The notes below the pieces were generated by a model. That model saw only the letters and a program-made list of their open reading frames with translations, ran no database searches and was not told the origin of the DNA. A DNA stretch of 64,000 bases from Bdellovibrio reynosensis (GTDB taxonomy: Bacteria; Bdellovibrionota; Bdellovibrionia; Bdellovibrionales; Bdellovibrionaceae), in the NCBI RefSeq assembly GCF_022814725.1, contig NZ_CP093442.1, positions 1,922,001-1,986,000 of the forward strand, written 5' to 3'. Positions 7,965-15,013 of this stretch are shown in pieces; within the stretch, counting starts at the first letter, position 1, and every line of letters begins with the position of its first letter. Both the position numbers and the translations under genes were made by a program.

Positions 7965-8013
7965 TTGGCAGACGCCGGCAAAGCTGGGGCAGTACCAATT
8001 TACACAAACAAAT

Positions 8014-8042
8014 AAAAGGGAGCCAAGGCTCCCTTTTTCCTT
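8014..8042 (+). terminator. Rho-independent terminator
   Basis: An 11-bp perfect stem (AAAAGGGAGCC with GGCTCCCTTTT), a 2-nt loop and a T-rich tract. It ends the 100-aa gene. Confidence 0.85.
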
Positions 8043-8055
8043 TATAATCTCCCCC

Positions 8056-8955
8056 ATGATCGCTTACCTCACCACCGAACAGTTTCTTCCCGAACTTCAA
8101 GAAGAAATCAAAAACATCAAATCAGTGCACGGCAATTTGATTATTGCTGATGGCCCCGTTCAGGATTCTGTTTGGGCTCAACAAATCTGGTTGAATCCAG
8201 AAGTGATCACTTTTGAATCTATCACTCAAGCGGCTAAGGCTTTAAAAGAACGCGGCAAACTGTGGGCTTGTTATAGCGTTGATAACCATCGTCGCGCGCA
8301 ACTGATTCAAGACAACCTTCCTAAGTTAAAACCCCGAATTATGGATTTTTTAAGTCCGCTGCCCAGCGATCCATTGGGTGCTTGGACTTTATTAGATAAA
8401 AATACTTTGCTGGTTTCTAGCGAAACGAACTCTGTTTTTCCTTTGGGTGAAATTCAGTTTAACGAAGATAAAAAGAATCCGCCTTCTCGCGCTTACTTAA
8501 AACTTTGGGAGCTGTTTACAGTTTATGGAGTTAAACCCGAAGCGGGTCAGAAAGTTGTCGACTTCGGCAGTTGCCCTGGTGGGTGGACCTGGGTTTTACA
8601 ACAAATGGGTTGTGAAGTGGTCAGCATTGATCGCGCACCCCTTGAACCCCATATCGCACGTTTGCCACGAATTCACTTTATGAAAACCAATGCCTTCACT
8701 GTGAAGCCCGAGGACATTGGGGCCATTGATTGGTTTTTTTCAGATATCATTTGTTATCCAGAAAAACTTTTAGAACTTGTTCAGCAGTGGCAAAATTCAG
8801 GACTTTGCCGCAACTTCGTTTGCACGATAAAATTTCAAGGTAAGACTGATTTTGCGACATTAAAGAAGTTTCAGTCCATGGAAAAAGCCAAGGTTCAACA
8901 TTTGTATCACAACAAGCACGAGGTTACTGTATGGATAAAGACATCTTCACCCTGA
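8056..8955 (+). CDS. RlmM/FtsJ-type RNA 2'-O-methyltransferase
   Basis: 299 aa. The C-terminal half is an FtsJ-type Rossmann methyltransferase with the SAM motif VVDFGSCPGGWTWVLQQMG (about residues 169-187), a WFFSDI Asp, a CTIKFQGK Lys and a late HEVTVW Glu. With the Lys of AYLKLWE these give the K-D-K-E tetrad of ribose methyltransferases. The PGGWTWVL form is closest to RlmM, which methylates C2498 of 23S rRNA. The N-terminal part would be the RNA-binding region, and it is shorter than in E. coli RlmM. The next gene starts inside its 3' end (25-bp overlap), so the two are probably translated together. Confidence 0.8.
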   Translation: MIAYLTTEQFLPELQEEIKNIKSVHGNLIIADGPVQDSVWAQQIWLNPEVITFESITQAAKALKERGKLWACYSVDNHRRAQLIQDNLPKLKPRIMDFLSPLPSDPLGAWTLLDKNTLLVSSETNSVFPLGEIQFNEDKKNPPSRAYLKLWELFTVYGVKPEAGQKVVDFGSCPGGWTWVLQQMGCEVVSIDRAPLEPHIARLPRIHFMKTNAFTVKPEDIGAIDWFFSDIICYPEKLLELVQQWQNSGLCRNFVCTIKFQGKTDFATLKKFQSMEKAKVQHLYHNKHEVTVWIKTSSP

Positions 8956-9614
8956 TTGGAAGGGAAGATGAAAAAATCAAACTTTGGCAGGACTTAGCCC
9001 AAGCCAAAGGCGAACTTCTATGTAAGGGAAAAGAAGAATCCATCTGTAAACTGCGCGTTTCATTTTATAATTCAAAAACTTTAAGCCTTGAATGCGTTGT
9101 TGAATCTTCGACCACCATGGCAAACCTTGAAGAATACCTAGGGCATTTCTTTTTGGGCGGCGAAAAATACTATTTCCAAGCCCAAGCGCAGATTCATCAG
9201 GGTAAAGTCGTCGTACCAATTCCGAAGGAACTTTATCACCTGCAACGCCGTCAGAATTATCGCGTGCGCATTCCAGAAAGCTACAACGCCTTTTACAACA
9301 TCATTCTTGTGAACGATAAACCGCAGAAAATCAGCGGAGCATTAGCGGACCTAAGCAGCCAAGGTTGTCGCGTGGTTTATCGTATGGATGCTCCGCTAAT
9401 GAAAGTTGGCGACACCGTGACAGGTCTATTAGTCATTGGCAAAAGAGCACCGATGGAAATTCAAGGGATCGTTCGCCATATTCGCGTGGATGAAGGCAAT
9501 AAAGTGATTCAAACTTTCGGAATTGAGTTCACTCCCCTATCGCCGATCATTGAAAACAAATTGTTTGCGATTACGATGGAAATACATAAGGACGTCTTTA
9601 AACGCCCTTCCTAG
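8931..9614 (+). CDS. PilZ-domain c-di-GMP receptor (YcgR-like layout)
   Basis: 227 aa. The N-terminal half (about residues 1-100) resembles the YcgR-type beta domain. The C-terminal half is a PilZ domain with LQRRQNYRVRIP (the RxxxR motif, about residues 103-114) and LADLSSQGCRVVY (the DxSxxG motif). Both c-di-GMP-binding motifs are intact. In YcgR relatives this arrangement lets c-di-GMP brake the flagellar motor. Here it could equally control gliding or gene expression. The start is the ATG with GAGG 7 nt upstream inside the methyltransferase gene. Confidence 0.88.
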   Translation: MDKDIFTLIGREDEKIKLWQDLAQAKGELLCKGKEESICKLRVSFYNSKTLSLECVVESSTTMANLEEYLGHFFLGGEKYYFQAQAQIHQGKVVVPIPKELYHLQRRQNYRVRIPESYNAFYNIILVNDKPQKISGALADLSSQGCRVVYRMDAPLMKVGDTVTGLLVIGKRAPMEIQGIVRHIRVDEGNKVIQTFGIEFTPLSPIIENKLFAITMEIHKDVFKRPS

Positions 9615-10390
9615 TTACTCGGTTCTGATTCATTCGGCGCCAAGATCTTTGGCGCTTTTTTTCTGACTGGCTCGTATTCTTGATCCAAATTGAAAGTCTG
9701 CTGCTTACGTTGTTCTTCAGCTTCTTTTTTTCGGTCTTTTTCTAGTTTCTTATTTTCTTCATAGCGTTTGGAGTAATCACGATGAAGCTGATTGAATTCA
9801 TCGTTCTTGCTGCGAGCATAATCGTCGAAGTCCTTACGCTTATCGCGCATGTTCGCTTCAAACTCATCGCGCTTTTCTTTTTGGTTGGCGTAGAAGTCTT
9901 TGCGTTTTGCTTCTAGGTCATCAAAGAAATCTTTGCGCTCTTCACTGCTCATTTTCTTTTTAGAAGCGTCTTTTCTTTGTTCACCAAGATCTTTACTGAA
10001 CTCATCACGTTCTTTTTTCTGAGCTTTGGTAAAAGTCTCGCGCGCTTTGGTCATATCTTTATTAAATAGTGTGCGCTTTTTATTTAACAGGCTTGAAAAC
10101 TTGCCCCGTACTTCACTAGGATTGCGGGACAGATCGCTCATCATCTGATCCATGAAGGCTTTTTCGTCATTTTCTTTTTTTACGTCGGCCGGAATGTCTT
10201 TACGAAGCTTTTCTAAAGCTTCGCGATCGGCTTTCAATGAATACTTCTCATCGACCAAAGTCTCTGGCGCGTTTTCGTCGGCCATTGCAGGAGTGTTCAT
10301 ACTTAGACAGCTAACAATAATTATTAAAGTCCAAAGACCAATAAGAGGACCTCGGGACCTCTTTTCAAATGGCAGTCGTGTTAGACTCAT
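9611..10390 (-). CDS. Secreted, highly charged coiled-coil protein
   Basis: 259 aa from the ATG with GGAGG 5 nt upstream. A hydrophobic N-terminal segment (LIGLWTLIIIVSCLSM, about residues 17-32) with cleavage likely after AMA gives export. Residues 75-225 are almost entirely Lys/Glu/Asp/Arg/Gln/Phe, with a recurrent K-D-F spacing (KRKDFY, KRDEF, KRKDFDDY). This predicts a long, rod-like helix in the periplasm. Its function is unknown. Its stop and the PilZ stop overlap tail to tail in a CTAG. Confidence 0.75.
   Translation of the reverse strand: MSLTRLPFEKRSRGPLIGLWTLIIIVSCLSMNTPAMADENAPETLVDEKYSLKADREALEKLRKDIPADVKKENDEKAFMDQMMSDLSRNPSEVRGKFSSLLNKKRTLFNKDMTKARETFTKAQKKERDEFSKDLGEQRKDASKKKMSSEERKDFFDDLEAKRKDFYANQKEKRDEFEANMRDKRKDFDDYARSKNDEFNQLHRDYSKRYEENKKLEKDRKKEAEEQRKQQTFNLDQEYEPVRKKAPKILAPNESEPSN
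9637..9663 (+). terminator. Terminator of the PilZ operon inside the convergent gene
   Basis: GCGCCAA (9637-9643) pairs with TTGGCGC (9649-9655), followed by eight T. The hairpin lies within the last codons of the minus-strand coiled-coil gene, so one sequence both codes for protein and ends the opposing transcript. Confidence 0.75.
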
Positions 10391-10464
10391 CAAAACCTCC
10401 AACAATGTCTTTTTTTGAGAATAATTGGACTCTTCTTAAAACACAACCGGCCGATAAGGGAGCT

Positions 10465-11124
10465 ATGTTATACGGAAGACGAGTGATCGAACCTCAACGA
10501 GTACCCGCGGGACAAGGATCTCGCCGCTATATATTGAATAAAACGTTTCAATATAAGTATTGCTGGTACATGATCACTGCGGTTGCGGGTGGCGCTTTTC
10601 TATTCTTACTTCCATCTTATTACTTCATTAGTCAGAACTTTGAACTATTCAAAGGTCTAGCTTTCGATACTCAACCCCACTTGGTAGAGCATCTTGAACG
10701 AGAGATGACGTGGCTGACGGTGTTCCTTGCTGCGAGCTTCATGTTCTTAATCGGCGTTACGTTGTTTTTGAGCGTGCGCATGACTAAGAACCTTTTGTCC
10801 CCGTTAGTAAGCATGGAAAAACACATGCATTCATTGATGTTGGGACAATGGAATATTCCTGACTTCCATTTGCAAGAAGATGACGATTTCCGTGATTTAG
10901 CGATGACCTATGATTATTTTTATCGCGCCTTGAAAGCGAATACGGAAACTGAATTAAGACTTTTAGAAAAGTTAAGTATCGATCCGCAAAATCGCGAAGC
11001 TTATGCCGCGTGGAAACACTTGTTGGCAGAAAAGCGCGCTCGTTTGGGAGTTAAGGAAGAATTTATTCTTAACGAGAACGTCGCAAGCTTGAGCGAATAT
11101 GATCAGAAACGTCGCGTTTCTTAA
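10465..11124 (+). CDS. Two-TM protein with HAMP-like cytoplasmic domain
   Basis: 219 aa from the ATG at 10465, preceded closely by AAGGGAG. The frame is open up to 10369, so a longer form is possible. TM1 is about residues 33-53, a short loop follows, and TM2 is about residues 91-112. Then comes a HAMP-like stretch (LLSPLVSMEKHMHSL, DDDFRDLAMTYDYFYRAL) and a helical tail. There is no kinase, cyclase or methyl-accepting domain, so it may pass a membrane signal to a separate partner. The 3' end overlaps smpB on the other strand by 56 bp. Confidence 0.7.
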   Translation: MLYGRRVIEPQRVPAGQGSRRYILNKTFQYKYCWYMITAVAGGAFLFLLPSYYFISQNFELFKGLAFDTQPHLVEHLEREMTWLTVFLAASFMFLIGVTLFLSVRMTKNLLSPLVSMEKHMHSLMLGQWNIPDFHLQEDDDFRDLAMTYDYFYRALKANTETELRLLEKLSIDPQNREAYAAWKHLLAEKRARLGVKEEFILNENVASLSEYDQKRRVS

Positions 11125-11521
11125 TCGCCTCACGCTTATCGTGGGTCTTTTTACCCTTCACTAAAGCAATTTCTAATTTCGCTCTGCCATCTTTGAAATA
11201 GATTTTTAATGGCACGCAGGAATAGCCTTTTTCGCGAAGAGCTCCGAAGATTTCGTCAAGTTCCTTGCGATTTAATAAAAGCTTTCTAAGACGTTCAGGG
11301 GCGTGATTGTTGTAACTAGAAGCCTTGTATTCAGCGATATGGGCGTTCTGAAGGAAAGCTTCATCACCTTTAAAAGAAATGTAGGAATCCTTCAGCTGAA
11401 CGTCTTTATTGCGCAAAGACTTCACTTCGCTTCCCATAAGCATAAGACCCGCTTCGTAGGTTTCTACGATCGTATAATCAAAGCGGGCTTTTTTGTTTTC
11501 TTGAATGATCAAGATGCTCAT
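11069..11521 (-). CDS. smpB: SsrA (tmRNA)-binding protein
   Basis: 150 aa. SmpB binds tmRNA and brings it to stalled ribosomes for trans-translation. The OB-fold core is plain (DYTIVETYEAGLMLMGSEVK, SYISFKGDEAFLQNAHIAEY), followed by KIYFKDGRAKLEIALVKGKK and a basic C-terminal tail (THDKREAIKKRD), which enters the decoding site. The start overlaps the rsmA stop in ATGA, so the two are translationally coupled. No tmRNA gene was seen in the window. Confidence 0.97.
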   Translation of the reverse strand: MSILIIQENKKARFDYTIVETYEAGLMLMGSEVKSLRNKDVQLKDSYISFKGDEAFLQNAHIAEYKASSYNNHAPERLRKLLLNRKELDEIFGALREKGYSCVPLKIYFKDGRAKLEIALVKGKKTHDKREAIKKRDVSDHIRSSLRRSR

Positions 11522-12345
11522 GTATCAAATCCAAGTTTTTTAAACACTGTCACAAACTGTTGAGGGCTTAGTTCTTCGGCCCTTGCGGTTTCTTTAAAAC
11601 CCAGTTCGGCAAGCAGACTTACTAATTGCTCTTCAGTTAGCTGCTTTTGTTTTAAAAGACCAGATAAATTTGATTTAAGAAGCTTACGTCTTTGCGCAAA
11701 TGCGGTTTTAACAAAGGTTAAGAAGGCTTTGCGGTTTGAGATTTCCGTTGGCAAGCGGCTGAATGAAAGGACGCGGCTTGCCACCCTTGGAGGTGGATCA
11801 AAATCCCGTGGCCCCGCCTCAGTCACCATGGCTGTTTTCCAGAAGACTTGGGCGATGACGCTTAAAAGACCGTAATGCTCATTCTTTGCTGGTGCGCGGA
11901 TTCTTTGGGCTACTTCTTTTTGAAACATCAGCACCATGTGTTCCACACCGTTTGCTTCAAGGGATCTTTCAATCACGATGCTAGAAGAAATTTGGTAAGG
12001 AAGGTTGCTGACGAAGACGATTTTTTTACCGGTAAAGAACCGTGACCAATCAAGTTGCAAGGCATCTTCTTCAAGAACTTCTAAGCCCTGTTCTTTCCAG
12101 TAAGCTGCGATTTTTGAATCTAGTTCAATCAGTTGCAGTGGCACATTCATTTGTCTTAGAAAATAAGTCAAAGCACCGGGACCGGGTCCCACTTCGATTA
12201 ATTCCTCTGGTGCAAATTCTTTAACCTGATTGATGATTCGTTCAATAACTAAATCACTGACCAAAAAGTTTTGGCCCAAGGATCTTTTGGCTAAGATCCC
12301 TAGCTCTTGCAGGGTTTGCATTAAACGTTCTCTGGATTGACTCAT
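11518..12345 (-). CDS. rsmA: 16S rRNA A1518/A1519 dimethyltransferase
   Basis: 275 aa, the KsgA family. It dimethylates two adjacent adenines near the 3' end of 16S rRNA late in 30S assembly. Motifs are LGQNFLVSD (N-terminal), LIEVGPGPGALTYFL (SAM motif I) and the catalytic VSNLPYQISS (NLPY). FFxQRRKxL is represented by AFAQRRKLLKSNL. It overlaps tsaD upstream and smpB downstream by 4 bp each. Confidence 0.97.
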   Translation of the reverse strand: MSQSRERLMQTLQELGILAKRSLGQNFLVSDLVIERIINQVKEFAPEELIEVGPGPGALTYFLRQMNVPLQLIELDSKIAAYWKEQGLEVLEEDALQLDWSRFFTGKKIVFVSNLPYQISSSIVIERSLEANGVEHMVLMFQKEVAQRIRAPAKNEHYGLLSVIAQVFWKTAMVTEAGPRDFDPPPRVASRVLSFSRLPTEISNRKAFLTFVKTAFAQRRKLLKSNLSGLLKQKQLTEEQLVSLLAELGFKETARAEELSPQQFVTVFKKLGFDT

Positions 12346-13379
12346 TTAAAATCCGTTGCCAGTGCTTGGGGTGAAGGTCCCAGGTCTAATTCTGAAAACT
12401 CGCCGCGGGCCATGCGTAAAGCACCTACATAGCCAATCATGGCAGCGTTATCGGTGCAGTAACGTAAAGGTGGGATCACCAGTCTTAAACCTTTTTGTGC
12501 AGCCCACTCTTCAGCGCGTGCACGTAAGCGCGAATTTGCACTCACCCCGCCCGTTAAGATCACTCGTTTACTTCTGAAGACTTTAGCGGCTCTTTCAAGT
12601 TTAGCGATAAGTACATCGACGATCGCTTCTTGGAAGGAAGCACAAAGATCTGGAAGATGTTCTTGAACCAGTTCAGGGCCTAATTGTTCAAGCATGCGTT
12701 GGCCAGAGGATTTTAACCCAGAGAAACTCATATCGAAAGTTTCATCGTGAATCATGCTGCGAGGAAATTCGTAGGCTTTGGGATTTCCCGTTTTCGCCAT
12801 TTGATCAATGCGCTGACCGCCTGGGAAACCAAGGCCTGCCATTTTTGCGAATTTATCAAAACACTCCCCAGCGGCATCATCCTTAGTCGCACCCAAAACG
12901 CGGTATTCGCCAAGTTCTGTGATGTGGTAAAGACTGGTGTGTCCACCGCTGATTGCTAAACCCACATAAGGGTAATCGAAGTCTTCTGGTGGAGCGTACT
13001 GTGCATCTTTTAAGAATGGCGCAAGCAAATGGCCTTCAAGATGATTCACGCCAAGAAAAGGAATTTTCTTTGCTTGAGATAATGACTTCGCAGTCACTAA
13101 TCCCACGATCAAGGCGCCAATAAGACCTGGTCTATTGGTCACGGCAATGCCGTCAACATCAGACCACGTCATACCAGCTTTTTTAAAAGCTTCTTCAATT
13201 AAAGGGATAAGCGCGATGGAATGATTGCGGGCGGCGATCTCTGGAACGATTCCGCCGTACATTTCATGCTCTAAATCTTGGGAAGCTGCAACCACAGAAT
13301 GCACCCAACCGCTGCGATTCACGATCGCAACGGAAGTGTCATCACAACTGGTTTCTATGGCCAAGACTTTTTCGATCAC
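12342..13379 (-). CDS. tsaD: tRNA threonylcarbamoyl-adenosine synthase subunit TsaD
   Basis: 345 aa with a GTG start overlapping the upstream stop by one base. TsaD transfers the threonylcarbamoyl group to A37 of ANN-decoding tRNAs. The ASKHA-fold signatures are VLAIETSCDDTSVA at the N-terminus, NHLEGHL (metal-binding His pair), YVGLAISGGHTSLY and VILTGGVSANSRLR. The partners TsaB, TsaC and TsaE are not in this window. Confidence 0.97.
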   Translation of the reverse strand: MIEKVLAIETSCDDTSVAIVNRSGWVHSVVAASQDLEHEMYGGIVPEIAARNHSIALIPLIEEAFKKAGMTWSDVDGIAVTNRPGLIGALIVGLVTAKSLSQAKKIPFLGVNHLEGHLLAPFLKDAQYAPPEDFDYPYVGLAISGGHTSLYHITELGEYRVLGATKDDAAGECFDKFAKMAGLGFPGGQRIDQMAKTGNPKAYEFPRSMIHDETFDMSFSGLKSSGQRMLEQLGPELVQEHLPDLCASFQEAIVDVLIAKLERAAKVFRSKRVILTGGVSANSRLRARAEEWAAQKGLRLVIPPLRYCTDNAAMIGYVGALRMARGEFSELDLGPSPQALATDFK

Positions 13380-14050
13380 TATTTTTTCATGCCTTTAAGA
13401 CGGATTTTAGCTTTGCGGGCTTCATCCGATTTAGGAAACTTGTTTACGACTTCGTCGTAGAAAGTTTTAGCTTCTTCGCGCATTGCAAGTTCTTGGAAGG
13501 AAACTCCGATTTTATATGTGGCTTCAGCGAACTTGCCGCCCTTTGGATTTTCATCACGGTATTTCTGGAAATTAAGAATTGCTTGCTTCCAATCCTTTTT
13601 TTCAAAGAACTCTTCACCCACTTCGAAAACATTTTTCTTAGCTTGTCTTGAAGTTCTTTCCGCTTGGGCAGAGGCACGGTCCGCTTTCACTGCCTGAAGT
13701 TCGGCATTGAGCGCGATCATGTCGCGTTCCATTTTTGTCAGGGCTTCCTGCAGGATCATGACTTTTTGATTTAATTCCTGATTTTGCGCTTGAGATGATT
13801 TAAGGGCGCTATCAAAACCAGAATCACTGCGACCGACTTTGTTTTCGACAACATCCACGCGGCCGTTCAGGTTTCTCATTTCTTCTTCAAGTTCGGCAAA
13901 GCGGTTTGAAACGTCGGCGTTACTTCTTTGTAGTGTAGTCACCTGTTGTTGCATAACTTGACGTTGTTCAACGTCTTTCACTTCGTTACGGGTTTTCAAG
14001 CAACCCGTTAGAAATAGGGACGCAGATACAAGAATAAAAACTAACTTCAT
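13379..14050 (-). CDS. CpoB/YbgF-like lipoprotein of the Tol-Pal region
   Basis: 223 aa. Lipobox LTGC (Cys17) after a short hydrophobic signal, then a long coiled coil (about residues 25-130, rich in Gln/Glu/Arg). A C-terminal TPR-like part follows (GEEFFEKKDWKQAILNFQKY, FYDEVVNKFPKSDEARKAK). This is the CpoB/YbgF plan, a periplasmic protein that links Tol-Pal to peptidoglycan synthesis at division. Unlike E. coli CpoB it is predicted to be a lipoprotein. It sits two genes after pal, as expected. Confidence 0.82.
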   Translation of the reverse strand: MKLVFILVSASLFLTGCLKTRNEVKDVEQRQVMQQQVTTLQRSNADVSNRFAELEEEMRNLNGRVDVVENKVGRSDSGFDSALKSSQAQNQELNQKVMILQEALTKMERDMIALNAELQAVKADRASAQAERTSRQAKKNVFEVGEEFFEKKDWKQAILNFQKYRDENPKGGKFAEATYKIGVSFQELAMREEAKTFYDEVVNKFPKSDEARKAKIRLKGMKK

Positions 14051-14355
14051 AGAACATCTCCAGTTCTTTGACGAATCAGACGGGCTGAATTTTCAGCTTT
14101 TTCAGCAGCAACACGGGCACGAACGAATTGTTCTTTGGCTTTTGAAAAATCGCGGTCTTCAAAATAAATGCGCCCTTTGCGATAGGCCTCCTCGGCCTGA
14201 TGCCAGTAACCGGGAGAATGGCGGGCGGCTTGAACGGAACGAGCCGCATCTAAAGCGGCTCGTGCTAAGGAATAATCCTCGACGGGCGCAGGAACTGTCT
14301 GACAACTGACGATCACTGTTACAAGTACTACGATGATCAGTTTTAGCAAATTCAC
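14047..14355 (-). CDS. DUF4398-type small lipoprotein
   Basis: 102 aa from a GTG with AAGGGAG 4 nt upstream. An ATG 15 nt earlier is possible but lacks a ribosome site. Signal with lipobox VSC, then a helical repeat (ARAALDAARSVQAARHSP, AEEAYRKGRIYFEDRDF) like the DUF4398 family. It is overlapped by cpoB by 4 bp and follows pal by 45 bp. The position suggests an outer-membrane/peptidoglycan role in the same system. Confidence 0.75.
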   Translation of the reverse strand: MNLLKLIIVVLVTVIVSCQTVPAPVEDYSLARAALDAARSVQAARHSPGYWHQAEEAYRKGRIYFEDRDFSKAKEQFVRARVAAEKAENSARLIRQRTGDVL

Positions 14356-14373
14356 TGCGCTCCCTTTCATTAC

Positions 14374-14398
14374 CTACTTCGGCGAAGCCGGAGTGTAG
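14374..14398. repeat. Dispersed hairpin repeat, copy 1
   Basis: An imperfect palindrome around CTTCGGCGAAGCCGGAG between pal and the DUF4398 gene. A near-identical, perfect copy lies at 31532-31559. There is no T tract, so it is not a plain terminator. It may be a REP-like element or an mRNA-processing hairpin. Confidence 0.6.
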
Positions 14399-14400
14399 AC

Positions 14401-14904
14401 CTATTGAGCAGGTACGAAGTTCGCGCGGCGGTTTTTCGCCCAAGCTGCTTCTGTTTCACCCATCTCAAGTGGTTTTTCTTTACCGTAGCTGATAACACTT
14501 AAACGGTCTGAAGCAATACCAAGGCTTGCCATGTAAGCTTTCACCGCGTTAGCACGACGCTCACCCAACGCTACGTTGTACTCGATAGTACCACGAGAAT
14601 CAGTGTGTCCTTCAACTTGAACTTTCACGTTTGGATGAGATTTCATCCACTGTACGTTTGTCGCGATGTCTTTCTTCGCTTGAGCATCCAAGTTTGATTT
14701 ATCGTAACCGAAGAATACGCTTACCAAACCATCGATTTTTCCAGAATCAGAACCCATAGCATCGTATGCCAAAGGAGCCGTGTCGATTTGTGTTGATCCG
14801 CCCGTAGGCAAAGTTTCAATTGCTTGGTCAGATTGAGTTTGTTTTCCTTTACAACCTGCAACTAGGGCGCAAGCAACAAGACCAAGAGCTAATTTACGAA
14901 GCAT
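14401..14904 (-). CDS. pal: Peptidoglycan-associated lipoprotein Pal
   Basis: 167 aa from the ATG with GGAGG 5-6 nt upstream. The frame extends further but those residues do not look like a signal peptide. Lipobox VAGC (Cys18) is followed by an OmpA-type peptidoglycan-binding domain with VFFGYDKSNLD, VQVEGHTDSRGTIEYN, LGERRANAVKAYM and a final NRRANF. Pal anchors the outer membrane to the cell wall and works with TolA/TolB in division. tolB and tolA are not next to it here. The divergent gene at 15014 shares its upstream region. Confidence 0.93.
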   Translation of the reverse strand: MLRKLALGLVACALVAGCKGKQTQSDQAIETLPTGGSTQIDTAPLAYDAMGSDSGKIDGLVSVFFGYDKSNLDAQAKKDIATNVQWMKSHPNVKVQVEGHTDSRGTIEYNVALGERRANAVKAYMASLGIASDRLSVISYGKEKPLEMGETEAAWAKNRRANFVPAQ

Positions 14905-15013
14905 GATGTCCTCCAATGAAGTTCCTATAGTTATCATTAACAAAGAAAACTTTAATTTATAGCGGCTCATTGTCAATAATTGATATGGCGTTGCTGTACA
15001 GCTAAGAAAAACT

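Noticed and set aside
10450-10457. GCCGATAA just before the ATG at 10465
   Set aside because: It would leave an mRNA starting at or after the start codon, and no -35 match lies 11-12 nt upstream. Treated as chance.
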